From: Typhlomys cinereus
Taxonomy: Eukaryota > Chordata > Mammalia > Rodentia > Platacanthomyidae
Reading direction: 5' to 3'
Assembly (NCBI GenBank): GCA_023101885.1
Contig: JALPQD010000005.1
Coordinates: 3,181,020 to 3,245,019, forward strand
Length of the DNA stretch: 64,000 nucleotides
Position 1 is the first letter of the stretch. Every line of letters starts with the position of its first letter. Under the pieces are notes generated by a model that was not told the DNA's origin, did not search any database, and saw only the letters and a program-made list of their open reading frames with translations. Below are positions 46,885 to 57,489 of the stretch, in pieces. The position numbers and the translations under genes are program-made.

Positions 46885-47635
46885 TCAAAAGCCAGTAAGT
46901 AGCTCATGAGAGATAATGGCAATATTGTATCACCCGTACTAAGGAAACTGAGGCAGGATAGAGGAGCTTCAGGACCTCCTGGCCAACCAGAAATATCCTT
47001 GCTCAGCAACAAATAAAACAAGTAATTCTAAGTAACCATTCCAACCTCAAAAAATTCTGTCTTGGTCTGTGATGGTTAATTTAGCGAAAAAAAAAAATCA
47101 TTACGTGTACAATTAGAATCCGTTGCAAACTTTTTCTGTAGGTTATACTTAAAAAAGTTTTCTAAGATTTCTTTGATGCAGAGTTCCCAGAGGTCCTAGC
47201 AATGGCATTTTAGAACAGAAAGCTGACTCCTGGCATACTGATGAAATCTGCCTAATAAAACTGAAAAAGGAAAACAAAGCTCCTAACACATAGCCCAGGG
47301 CAAAGATAAAAACCACGAAGAGATCATTTTTCTCTAACTTTTGGAAACAATGGAATTCATTCTGAAGCGAAGAATGGATGTTTCTTATTCTGCACTGCAA
47401 ATACAAAGACGAGAGCGCTCACTACAAGAAAACGCTCTTTTCTTTTCCAAAAATCTTCTCCAGCAGCAATGCATAGGAGGAAAACGAGGGAACGCTTCCC
47501 AAAGTTCTGGTTAACTCTTCGATGAAAGGACGCCCCCTTGAAACGGCAAGACGCCCCAAAGACCAGAAAGTCAGGGAAATCACAGCCGCGCACAAAGAAG
47601 ACACCAACACCACAATCCCACCTACCGGAAACCCT
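46885..47635. other. Island-flanking intron
   Basis: Composition shifts gradually to the CpG island. No repeat recognised. Confidence 0.45.
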
Positions 47636-47667
47636 GCGGTTAATTCGCGGCGAGCCCGCCGGTCATC

Positions 47668-47759
47668 AGGTGACTCCGGCGGGCTCGGAACGCGGCTCCC
47701 GGGCATCCTTCCGAGTCACCTGGCAAGTCACCTGGCACACCTGACTCGCCCGTCACCTG
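47668..47759. promoter_or_regulatory. Cluster of five CACCTG/CAGGTG E2-boxes
   Basis: CAGGTG at 47668, then CACCTG at 47717, 47729, 47738 and 47754. Two sit in a 12-bp tandem duplication (AGTCACCTGGCA). E2-boxes of this form are bound by ZEB and SNAI repressors and by some bHLH factors. The cluster is at the intron-side edge of the CpG island. Occupancy is not known. Confidence 0.6.
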
Positions 47760-48155
47760 CCCGCGGCCACCGCCGCGCACCCAAGCCCGGGGGCCAAAGG
47801 AGACGCTAACTTTCCGAGTGGGGAGTGCAGACGGTCGCGCCCCTGGGTCACCCCGATCCCGGCCTGAGCGCGCGGGCGCACGGTCGGGACGAGGCCGCGG
47901 GAGCCGGGGGTAAGGGGTCCCCGGAAGCCACCGGGCCGCTCTCCGCCGCTCCCTGGCACTCCGGGCCAGCCCCGCCGGCGCGTCCCGGCCCCGCGCCCAC
48001 GGACGGGCGCGGCGAGCGCGGGGAACTTAGGCCCCGCCGCGGCCGGGCGCGCCCGTCCCGCTCGCGCCGCCACTCGGGCGTCCGCCGGCGGCGCGTCCTT
48101 CCCCCCGCGGCCTCCCCGTCCCGCGCGCCCGGCGGCCTGGCGCGGCGCCCCTCAC

Positions 48156-48460
48156 CGTGGAAACGTTGGGGGGACTCCGCCGTCACCATGAACTTCCCAT
48201 CCAGCCAGCGGCCGCGCCGCCCCGGCCGCGCTCGGGCTCCTGCCGGCCGCGGTGCCCTCGCGTCCCCCGGCGCGCGGCGCTCCCCCGGCGGCTCGGGGCC
48301 CCGCGACCTCGCGACCCTCGGCGCCGCACGCCTCCCCGGCCCGCCGCCGCCGCAGCCCGCGCCGCCCGCCAGCTCCTCCCGGCTCCGGCCGGGCCGCGTC
48401 AGGAAAGCCCACGGCGCAGGCGCGGCGGGGCCTTAAAGAGCCCGGCCGCCTCCAGCGCAT
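48156..48460 (-). other. Candidate alternative EVI5 first exon in the CpG island
   Basis: On the minus strand this ends CCACG|GTGAGG, a good splice donor (GT at 48155-48154). An ATG at 48189 opens MVTAESPQRFH and leaves one extra base at the donor. The two EVI5 exons join in phase 0, so splicing this reading frame to the 9.9 kb exon shifts the frame and meets a stop inside that exon. If the exon is used, it is more likely 5' UTR, with initiation at an in-frame Met of the next exon (MASQVASPSAS, 28 residues into it), or else the true start or donor differs. The upstream edge is a guess. Confidence 0.45.
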
Positions 48461-49579
48461 AATGGGCTCGGGCAGGTCGGGGGCCGCGCGGGGCGGCCGA
48501 GCGCCCGCAGGAGCCGCGGGGATTGGGCCGAGGGCAGCGGAGGCGGGCGGTCCTGGCCGCTCCTCCGCCCCGCCTCCGAAGCGCCCAGCCTCGGCCCCGG
48601 CAGATTGCTGACTCCCCCCTGCGGACCCCGAACCGCCCCTTGGACGTCAAAGCTGCAGCAGACACGCCCCCTCGGGGGCTCCCGGGGCGACCCCGGACTC
48701 GCGCGGCCGCTGCGCCCACGCTCGCGCGGGCAGGCCTGGCTGGGCCACGCCGCGTGGACTGGCAGCCTTCGCCAGGCCGCCCGAGCCCCTCCAGGGGCGT
48801 GGCAAGTAGGTGCTCCCGACCTCTTACACCTCCATCCACCTAGGATCGGGAAACACTCGGGTCTTGGACGCCGCGGGGCCACGCAGGGTTCGCGCAGAAT
48901 GTGTGTGCGTGAGATCTGGTCTGCAACCGTCCGACATCGGCAAAGAAAATTCTTAGAAAGTGCTTACTTAGTTGGGGATGAAAACAGCCTATTAAGTTCC
49001 AGTCCTGACTCAGGAAAAGCAGGCAAGAAAAATAACAAAAAGACTAAAATTATTTTTGTCAAACTTTTAGAAGTGACAAAAATGGCGTAAACCAAATAGT
49101 CAAAAACTTTTTGGTCTAGAAATCGGATTTCTAATTTTGCTTATGAGACCTGTCCGGAAGAGCATCTACTGTCATAAGCACTTCAGGAAAAGAATAACTT
49201 TTTTTTTTCCCTCAACAAGATTAGGAAATAACAAGAAATAGGAAGTAAAAATGTGTCCTCCGCCCAGCTGAAAACTTGCAAAATTTGAAACTAGCCTGAA
49301 GTAATTTTTTTTTTTTGCATAACTTTTGGTCACCTCGTTACTTAAAGTCTATTTCCATGAAACAATTCTATTGAAACAATGTGTCTTGCATTTAAAAATG
49401 AGATGTTTTTGATAACTTACTTCTCTTATACTCAACCTGTTAGCAAATCTTGATTTTTATCTGCAGAAGTTTCTCATCTTTCCTATCTCCTCCATCAGTA
49501 CCCTAACCTTCTCATAAGTAGTGGAATTATGAGGACCATGAACTTGATCTTTAGCTATTTTGTCCATATGGCCTCCTAC

Positions 49580-50090
49580 CCTCTCTAAATAGCTTCACAA
49601 CAAGCAGAGTGGGTTTTTTTAAATTATTATTTCAAAATACTGTGCGATATGAGCCTGTGACTGTACGATTTTCCATTCTTTCAGATGAAGCCTCCTAACC
49701 TAGCCAGTGTGGTCAGGCACCTTGCCCATTTCTCCTCTCTGCTCTGACCACATTCCATCCTGCACCTCTCTCCAGCCACACTGGCCTCTTTTATTTATTG
49801 GATTCCTCGCTCTTAAGAGTTTGTTCAAATTTCTGTTACTTGGAAAGTTCAGATCCTCATTTTTCTGTCTAGGCCTTACCTCCCTGTAAAAGTTGTCCTC
49901 TGACCTCCCTCCTAGCTATTACTCCTATCATTTCCCGGGAAACTGCAATTGTATGACTCTGGGGAATTTCTTATTCTTCCACTAGACAACTAGCTCCACA
50001 AGGCCAGGAACTTGTGTCTGTTTGATCATAGTCATATTTTCATATTTGCTCAATACGTATTTGTTCAAGGAATGAGAATCACAAGTGCTA
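49580..50090 (+). mobile_element. L2 3' end
   Basis: Ancient L2 signature in order: a CAGCCACACTGGCCTCTTTT block (49772), TTGTTCAAATTTCTGTTAC (49820), a Pro/Leu-type TTACCTCCCTG run, CTAGCTCCACAAGGCCAGGA (49990), and a CTCAATACGTATTTGTTCAA tail (50049). Confidence 0.75.
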
Positions 50091-50194
50091 GAACTTGAGC
50101 TAAATATGGCTAAAAGTTATTTGACATCACAGAAAGGTAAAATGTCACAACACTTTGACATTTGGACCCAGAGTCTAAAAAGAACTCTAGTTAT

Positions 50195-50209
50195 ACAGTT
50201 TGGGGTTGG

Positions 50210-50304
<95 letters not shown>

Positions 50305-50468
50305 GGCACTGTGCCTGTGGAGTTTCCCAGGCTTTGCCTTCCGGGGCCAGAAGTGCAGTCCTCCACTATTTCTACCTGGTGTTTTTTTCACGTGGGACCT
50401 GGGATCCAAACTCAGATCCTTCTGCTTGCAAGGAAGAGGTTTAATCCCTGAGCCATCTCTCCAGCCCA
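50195..50468 (-). mobile_element. B2-like SINE, antisense, with (TG)n(AG)n
   Basis: Perfect 12-bp duplication AACTCTAGTTAT at 50183-50194 and 50469-50480. The compound repeat at about 50211-50305 is the 3' tail of the SINE. Confidence 0.9.
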
Positions 50469-50844
50469 AACTCTAGTTATGAAATTTATTTTTTTCCTTT
50501 TAGCTAAGCTGTTACAAGATTCTTTTAGTAAGTTTTTGAACAGAGTACTCAAAGTAATTGCCCCCATGTAAGAATGATACTATGGATTCACATGAAACTA
50601 ATATCATTAGTTCCTTGAAAGAGAAAGGCTACATAATTCCTGGTGATTCAAAAAGCATTCCCAGGAGCAGGAAGAAGATTTTTATAACTAAAGGTTTGAA
50701 AACTTTAAAGTAATATTATGTACCATTTCAATTTTAAAGCACGTGAAGGAACTACCAATTTAAAAATAAATAGATGACGCTGCAGTGTATATTGTATGAT
50801 TCATTGATTTCAAGTTTCAGAAAAGACAAAAATAATTGCTATAC

Positions 50845-50950
50845 CTCAGCAGGACTGGAGGTATAGGTCACTGTACAGTGCCCCGGATTCAGTCCCCAGC
50901 ACACCATTCTCACACACACATACACACACACACACACACATACACACACA
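50845..50950 (+). mobile_element. ID-like SINE with (CA)n
   Basis: GGACTGGAGGTATAGGTCAC and GGATTCAGTCCCCAGCAC. Confidence 0.55.
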
Positions 50951-50954
50951 CAAA

Positions 50955-52665
50955 TGAGAAATCATAACCTGTCTTCAGCTTCTTAGTATCCCCAGAACAC
51001 TGCATAGTAAACATTGTCTTTTAAACAAATTGATGAAAAATAGGCCTGATACTGACTTTGTCGAAATAGGCTGCATTTCTACAAAGTAATTACATATTAA
51101 TTGTTTTCTGGAAATTAATGATTTCTATATCACTACAATCAGTTATGCTACAAGTTTTTAAATTTCTATCTTTCAATACATTTATAGGTGGATATATGTA
51201 ATTTTTTTTACCAAGTTAACATTGCTGAACCAAGTACTCAAGATGCACAATTTCAAAAGAATGGGTCGGAGAAGAGAATTTTTTCTCCTTAGCTGTCACC
51301 CTCCAGCATTATCCCTGGTTTACACCTTCCTTTCATTCACCCTAAACATGGCAACATATTTGGTGACAGAGCTGACACTTTGCTTAGATGGCTAATTTTA
51401 GCCAGAGAAAGACCTAATTCTAACCTCCCGCAAGTGCACAAACACTTGTGTAAGTGATATCCCACTTTGTGAATCCCACACCACCGCCATGTTTGCTTTG
51501 ACTCCTGCCAGTCTGCCAGTCGCACATGGAGAACACAAAGAAGCTTGGCTCGGTGGACAGTAGCCCTCCCTCTTTGGAAGCTGTTAATTTGTCATCAATT
51601 CACTTAACAGTTCAGATTTTTCTATATACCATTCTGTGCACCCTTAATGTGGATTTGGGTCACTTACTGGGAGTTGGAATCCCCTCCGAACCTGCCAAGG
51701 GTTAAATCCAGAAGAAGCATCACGCTAAATGCCAAATGTTTAAGCCAGCCACGTGAGCGGCAGGCAACCCTGAGAGGCCAAAGCAATCCCAGATACAGAG
51801 GCAGAATTCGCCAGGGAGAGCAAGTCCACAGACAGCATTGCCTATACCCTGGGCAGCACGCATCTGAGCTTCCTTACAGAATCGGGGTTTTCCCTTATCT
51901 CCCAGGTTTGCACAGTCTACTTCTACGGTCCATGAGAGCCACCGGCCACCCGTGACTTAACATTTAAACACAGTGTCAGTTGCTCAGTCAACAACACTTC
52001 AAGCAACACATGCAGCCACTAGACTGTTCGTGGCGGCCCAAATAAAAATAGAACATTTCCATCTATCAGACAGCACTGTCCTAGGAAAAGGAGAACACTC
52101 CACCTGAGAGTCCCCCCAATTCTTTGCTTTGGAAAAAAACAGTAGAACTGAGTCACGACCTTGACCTCCCGCATGGGAATCTAATAGCTACTCAAGCATA
52201 AAAGCTGTGGCTTCTCCACCTTTTATGGCTCTAAGAATGGCTCCGGCATCTCCTCTTTCCCTTCACCATATCTACTGTTTACACTGACATCATCTTCAGA
52301 AAGACACTCTGGAGAGGCCCACGCTCCTGCCACCATCTCTTGGTCCTTGTGCAGAGGTAGAGATTAGGTCTGTGTGGTTGTACAGGGTGGCACGAGCCTG
52401 TGCAGACCTCTCTTGTGTCCCTTGAAACACCATCAACCCAATCAACAGCTTTTGGACTTGTGCCACCAATACGGGACATCAGCAGCATGCTTGTTTCTGC
52501 CCTACCTGATAAAAGGAGAAGTATGTTTGCTTCTTATCTTCCTTAAGTATCTGTTTTATAGCAAGATAAATGTGGGTGCAAGCAGAATTCGAACTACTGG
52601 AACTGTCCAATTTTCTGGGAACTAGTAACTTCCGCATTCTGTAGCACAAATGACTAGACTACAAT
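50955..52665. other. Sequence between the CpG island and the EVI5 ATG exon
   Basis: Largely free of young repeats, unlike most of the window. No exon recognised. Could hold conserved regulatory sequence. Confidence 0.4.
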
Positions 52666-52669
52666 CTAA

Positions 52670-52975
52670 ACTTTGTAGTGCATTTGGAAGAAGCATGTTC
52701 AATCCCAACGTTATCATCCATAGTCCAGAGGTAATATCTACTTACTAATAACTAACTGTTAATTAAATGGAGTACACAAGCAAAGCTCGTAAGCATTCAG
52801 CAAATGGTAGTTATTGCAGCTGCTCTCTTCCAAGGCCGCAAAAAGCCAATGCAAAAATTGAAAAGGACTCTGAACTAGAAATATCCTGACTGCCACCTGC
52901 TAGTTGTTTAGACATTAACCTTGTAGGTCCAGTTTCTTCATCATCAACTAAGGGTAAGAATTCATGAATGATCCA
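52670..52975 (-). mobile_element. MIR remnants, antisense
   Basis: GTTTAGACATTAACCTTGTA, GGTCCAGTTTCTTCATCATC and the TAAGCATTCAGCAAATGGTAG stretch correspond to MIR read in reverse. There may be two separate pieces. Confidence 0.45.
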
Positions 52976-53114
52976 AAGTGTGGAAAATGTGTTTTTACTT
53001 CATGTGAAATGGTCTTCTACCAGGAAAGCCAAGGACAAACTTTACCTAATATCCAGTAGCACTCTGTCCCCATTTCCACACACACACAAAGTGGGACTTT
53101 GTAGTTGCTTAGTT

Positions 53115-53245
53115 GTTTTTTGAGACAGGGTCTCCAGAAACCCAGCATGACCTTGAACTTGCAATGTAGCTGAAAATGAATGACCCTCCTACCCCCACTT
53201 CCCAAATGTTGGGATTACACTGTGCACCACCACACTTAATAAATT
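53115..53245 (-). mobile_element. B1 SINE, antisense
   Basis: TTTTTTGAGACAGGGTCTCC and AATGTTGGGATTACACTGTG. Confidence 0.8.
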
Positions 53246-53806
53246 TATGGTAAAATTAATTTAACTTTTTTTAATGGACTATGCTCCTAAAAACAACTAA
53301 GAAGCAATACTACTGAGGATAAAAACAAAACAAAACAAAACACCTGAAAGACCACACAGCTGTCAACATTGCCACTACCTAGAATTTGTGAGCAAACATG
53401 GTAACCATTTTCCTAGGCTAATCTTTTTCTTCATATGAGAATTTAAAACCTATACAGACAAACTGCACTGTGTTCATTTAAATAAATGAATAAACAACCA
53501 GCAGCCAATCACAGCAAGGAAGAGAAACTGTTGAATTACAAAAATCCAATTATTAAAATGCCTTTCTTGCAGGGGTGGAATTAAACCTCGCACTTCTTAG
53601 CATCTGGTTCCTCATTTGAACGGTCACAATACAATGAGGTAACATTAAACTGAAGACATGTTCACAAGCTGTTCCCGTGTTTTAAAGATTAAGCAAGGTA
53701 TACAAATCCTAATTCAATTGCAAAATATTTCCTGCTGCAGCGACTGCATTTTTATAAGTACTATAATATAATTTAACGAAATCAAACGTTGATTTCAGAC
53801 ATTTAC

Positions 53807-53857
53807 CTGTTTCTTATTAGGGTTTCTAAAGGCGGCCGTCATTTTGTTGGTAACCAT
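53807..53857 (-). CDS. EVI5: EVI5 first coding exon with start codon
   Basis: On the minus strand the ATG at 53857-53855 has a good context (A at -3, G at +4) and encodes MVTNKMTAAFRNPNKKQ. The exon ends CAG|GTAAAT (donor GT at 53806-53805). The 51 nt are 17 whole codons, so they join in phase 0 to the 9.9 kb exon (VATDKVAEK). This gives the EVI5 N-terminus known from mouse and human as I recall it, except that I remember Ser-Gly-Lys rather than Asn-Lys-Lys before the last Gln. The exon is not in the CpG island. It lies 5 kb upstream of the island in the direction of transcription and may belong to a tissue-specific upstream promoter. The transcription start is not visible. Confidence 0.92.
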
Positions 53858-54250
53858 GATAAGCAGAGGAGACAGAGGAGACTGGGGATTTGAATTGAAT
53901 TTATAGCTGACTCATAGGGAGTGTTTACAACATTGTTGCCTCTGGGATCCACCCATTTTACACCCTTTCAATTCCATCCTATACATGTAAAGGAAGAGCC
54001 TTTGAGGGAAGCAGAGAATGTGGAGGGACCAGGAATCTCTGGATCTAGGAGGACCTAGATTTTAAGATCTAGGACTGATAATGATGGTAACTTAATTTTT
54101 TTCCTCTTCCTTTTCCTTACTCATTGCCTCTTCCCTCCCTCCCTGCCTACCTGCCTCTTTCCTACTTGGACTTGATTTGTTTCAAAACAATCTTATTACT
54201 GTTTGGGGTACTGATCCTGAGGTATTGACTAGAGACTTCTCTGACTGGAT
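53858..54250 (-). other. EVI5 immediate 5' flank / possible 5' UTR
   Basis: This sequence lies directly upstream of the EVI5 start codon and has ordinary base composition with no CpG enrichment. It contains a short CT/GA-rich stretch next to the ATG and the TATA/AP-1 pair. I recognise no repeat here. Whether it is transcribed cannot be told from sequence. Confidence 0.35.
53900..53915 (-). promoter_or_regulatory. Candidate EVI5 upstream promoter: TATAAA with AP-1/ARE-like site
   Basis: On the minus strand ATGAGTCAGC is followed directly by TATAAA (53905-53900), about 43 nt upstream of the EVI5 ATG. TGAGTCA is a perfect AP-1 core, and ATGAGTCAGC also fits the loose antioxidant-response/Maf half-site pattern. 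A start ~30 bp below the TATA box would leave a 5' UTR of only 10-20 nt. Either the leader is very short or the real start is elsewhere and the exon is internal. Confidence 0.4.
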
Positions 54251-54604
54251 ACTTTTAGTTCCTGGAATTTGACCCTAGACAAAATTATTAATTTGATAGA
54301 ATCTCAAAAATCTCTCTCCCTCTCTTTTTCTCTCCCTTTTCTTCTCACTCAGCTTTCCCCTCCCACTCCCACAAACTCTTCAGGCTATTGTTTTCTGTGG
54401 AAAGATATGCAGTTGTGTTACTTAGAAACTATGAATCTATTAACCAAGAGTTTAACTATAATACAGAACCAAATATGCCTTGGGAGAGGTATCAAAAATC
54501 AGAGAAAACTACTTCCTCCATTCTCTTGAAAGAGATCTAATGTATGGTTTTCCAAGAATTGCTTTTCCAAAGCACTTAACATGGGCTGGGTACTATGGAA
54601 GTAT

Positions 54605-54735
54605 TTCTCTCCCTCCTTCCCTCCCTCCCTCCCTCTTTCTTTCCCTCCCTCCCTCCCTCCCTCCCTCCCTCCCTCCCTCCCTCCTTCCTTCCTTCCTTCC
54701 TTCCTTCCTTCCTTCCTTCCTTCCTTCCTTCCTTC
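54605..54735. repeat. (CCCT)n and (CCTT)n microsatellite
   Basis: Polypyrimidine tract of ~130 bp in two phases: CCCT units, then CCTT units. Confidence 0.95.
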
Positions 54736-54890
54736 TCTTTGGTTTTTTTTGAAACTGGGTTTTATATAGATAGTCCGGACTGGACTTGAACTCGCCACAT
54801 AACTGTGGCTGGTCTTGATCTCCCGATCCTCCTGCCTCTACCTCCCTGGGACCACAGCTGCCAATCATCATGCCTGGCAACATTTTTTTT
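54735..54890 (-). mobile_element. B1 SINE, antisense, next to (CCCT)n(CCTT)n
   Basis: TTGAAACTGGGTTTTATATA, TTGATCTCCCGATCCTCCTG. The A-tail side (left) is the expanded CCTT/CCCT tract at 54605-54735. Confidence 0.8.
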
Positions 54891-55049
54891 CACCTATTGT
54901 TTCAATCTTCACTTGTTATCTTTAAAAGTGAACCACAATCAAGTGGTTAAAAATGCTTTATTTATTTGCTCAAAAAGTAACTAATGGAGTTCAAGTGAAG
55001 CACCTTCCTAAGAGGAAGCCCAGAGAGTGTATTTTCAGTTCTGTAAGGT

Positions 55050-55180
55050 CGGCAGTAATGTTACATGCTCTCATGTGAAGCAGACACCACTAGACCCATC
55101 TTAAAGGTGAGGAACCTATGGCTAACCCAAAGTCACACAAGAAAAAGCAAACATATAACTTTAGGTCTCCCTTAACTATA
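55050..55180 (+). mobile_element. MIR fragment
   Basis: CCCATCTTAAAGGTGAGGAA followed by CCAAAGTCACACAAG is the MIR 3' half. Confidence 0.5.
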
Positions 55181-55624
55181 ATATCAATATTTGGACATAT
55201 GAAAATATGATATCTATGTTCATGTTCTGCTATAAGCAAGTACAGTCTGTCATAGAAGATAATATAAAAAATAAACGGGCAGTCAAGTGATAAGTTTTGT
55301 AATACAGAGATTAATGTGGTAGAGAAAAAGCAAAAGGAGAGTATTTCTTCTGGAAGAAATGGTTTACAGTCTTAGCACCTACACCCTTTCCAAGTGCTTA
55401 TGTTAACAAGCACTGTTGTCTGACACATTAACTTAACTCCCTGACCATGCTGATTGTTAAAGGCTATGGACCTGAGAGATTCTTGCCCTGAAGTTTTGCA
55501 AAGCACAGCTAGAAAAGTAAAAGCCCTTTGCCCTCTTGTTATGAAACACTAAGGAAGTGAACCCAGAGACCCTGGTTATACTTAGGGAAGCAAAATGAGA
55601 CGGCCCACCACCCGAGTATGGGAG

Positions 55625-55908
55625 GCTGGGGAGGGAGATGACTTCGTGAATACAGCTTGCACTGTGCAAGCATGAGGAGCAGAATTTGGATCCCCAGAAC
55701 CCACACAAATGAAGGGCTAGTGGCTCACCTGTAACCCCTCTCTTGGGAGGCAAGGGCATACGCTGCTCAAACAAGCTGGCTGGACTAGCGGAATCCGCAA
55801 GCTCTGCGTTCAAGTGAGGGATTCTGCTCCTTAATATATAAGATGGAAGATAATCAAGGAAGAAACCCAGCATCAATCTCTGGCCTCAAGATGCACGTGA
55901 GCACACGT

Positions 55909-55958
<50 letters not shown>

Positions 55959-55965
55959 AAAGATA
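55625..55965 (+). mobile_element. B2-like long SINE with (CA)n
   Basis: GGCTGGGGAGGGAGATGACT head, TTGGATCCCCAGAACCCACA box B, (CA)n at 55910-55955. Confidence 0.65.
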
Positions 55966-56004
55966 AAAAATAAACTATAAGCTTCTGTCTTACTCTGATA
56001 GCTC

Positions 56005-56285
56005 ATCACTGAAAACAACTCAGGAGAAAAAGGAGTTTTATTCTGCTCAAAGTTGCAGGGCACAGTCCACTGTGGCAGGAGAATCCCCCAGCATCAGGGG
56101 CCGAGGGAACTTCCACAATAAGATCAGGTCAGGGAGGGATGCTGCTTGCTTGCTTGTCAATAGTCTCTGTCTTGTAGTCCCACCCACTACAGACGGGATC
56201 TTCCCACATCAATTCTACAATCAAGACAATCTCATACACAGGCTTTCCCAACGGCTGCCTTAGCCAATAGTTATTCATAGGTATG
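56005..56285 (-). mobile_element. LTR-like rodent repeat, family R copy 5
   Basis: GGAGTTTTATTCTGCTCAAA, GCACAGTCCACTGTGG, and TCTTCCCACATCAATTCTAC. Somewhat different from copies 1-3. Confidence 0.5.
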
Positions 56286-56702
56286 CTCAAAGGCCCCTCC
56301 TAGGAGTTAGACTGATGGCTGAGACCAGTGGGCACAGCGACATAGTAAACCGTGATTGACTTTTTAATCAAGAAAAGTTTTATTGAGGGACAAGGCCTCA
56401 AGAAAAGGGAGAGAAAAAGAGAGGGAGAGAGATTTTTGAGATTCTATCAACGGGCAAGGCCTCCTGAGTTCAGTCCCTAGAAGCCCCCAGGTGAGAGGAG
56501 AAAACTGACTTCCCCTGACCTCTACTCATATGCCACGGGACGCTGCGCTCTCTCTCTCTCTCTCTCCCCCTCCCTCCCTCCTCTCATTCTCTCTGCCTCC
56601 CTCTCTTTTTTCTTTTTATCTCTCTTTCCCTTCTTCCTTCCATTCCCTCCCTCCCCCTTTGCCTATCCCTAAAATAAATAAAATCTTTTCTAAAAATGAT
56701 AG

Positions 56703-57045
56703 AAAACGTCACAGTTTGGATATGAAGCGTCCTCGAAAAGGCATATTGTATTGAAGGCTTAGTCCCCATCTAGTGCATCAGTCGTTGGGAGATGATTGAT
56801 CATAATGGTTCTGTCCTAACCAATGGGTCACCCCTGGATGGAATCATAACTCAATAGACTTAATAAGAGGTGGAGCCTAGTTGGAGGAAGGAAGCCACCG
56901 GGGCATGTCCCTTCTGCCTCTTGCTTCTGCTTTCTGGCCACCAGCTCTCCTCCATCATGCCCTCCCTGCCATGACACACCTGCCTGACCACAGGCCTGAA
57001 AGCAATGGAGACAGACATTGAGCTGAAACCTCAGAAACAGTAACA
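56703..57045 (+). mobile_element. MaLR-like LTR
   Basis: CAGTTTGGATATGAAGCGTC, AAGGCTTAGTCCCCATCTAG, GGTGGAGCCTAGTTGGAGGA, and GACATTGAGCTGAAACCTCA are landmarks of a MaLR-type LTR. Non-coding. Confidence 0.55.
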
Positions 57046-57054
57046 ACAACAAAC

Positions 57055-57445
57055 AGCAGTCCAACGGGGTGATGAGATAATCCAGTGAGTGCTCTGTGTC
57101 CCAAGTACGAGGACTTGAATTTGGATCCCGGCACCCATTAAAAAAACAAACAAACAAACAAACAACAAAAAAAAACTGAATGTGGAGACACATACCTGTA
57201 ACCCCAGTGCTACTGAAGGGGAATGTGGGGGGTCAGCAGGATGATTACTAGAGCTTGCTGACTGTCAGCCTAGCTCCAGGCTCAGTGAGAGAGACTGTCT
57301 TTAGGGAATAAGACAAAAAATAACAGAGCAAGACATCTGAGAAGTTCCTCTGGCATCCATGCACTGGCTGATGTACCCACACACATGTGTACATACACCA
57401 CACAAACCACAACATTCACACACCTACATACACACACACACAGAA
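57055..57445 (+). mobile_element. B2-like long SINE, diverged
   Basis: GACTTGAATTTGGATCCCGG box B, AGACACATACCTGTAACCCC, then CA-rich tail. Confidence 0.5.
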
Positions 57446-57489
57446 AGAAAAAATAGCAGAGAGCACAAGAGAAAGTCATTTTGACAACG

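Larger units (their letters stand above)
47640..48900. promoter_or_regulatory. CpG island, probable EVI5 housekeeping promoter
   Basis: About 1.25 kb of very GC- and CpG-rich sequence in an otherwise AT-rich window. It contains an NRF1-like GCGCAGGCGC at 48414-48423, a near-CRE TGACGTCC (minus, about 48642-48649), several GC boxes and a TATA-like TTTAAGG on the minus strand near 48434. The minus-strand donor at 48155 points to transcription in the EVI5 direction. A divergent plus-strand transcript is possible. Long ORFs here on both strands are a by-product of low AT content. Confidence 0.85.
9895..53806 (-). other. EVI5: EVI5 intron 1 (about 44 kb)
   Basis: The intron is bounded by GTAAAT (donor, minus strand, 53806) and CTTAG (acceptor, 9895). 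Both ends are phase 0. It contains the CpG island, the MRPL52 and SKP1 retrocopies and most of the repeats listed here. I found no other EVI5 exon in it apart from the candidate alternative first exon at 48.2-48.46 kb. Confidence 0.85.

Noticed and set aside
47825..48882. Several long ORFs on both strands of the CpG island (up to ~200 codons)
   Set aside because: Very GC-rich DNA has few stop codons. The products are Pro/Arg/Ala/Gly-rich without family features, and overlap on opposite strands.
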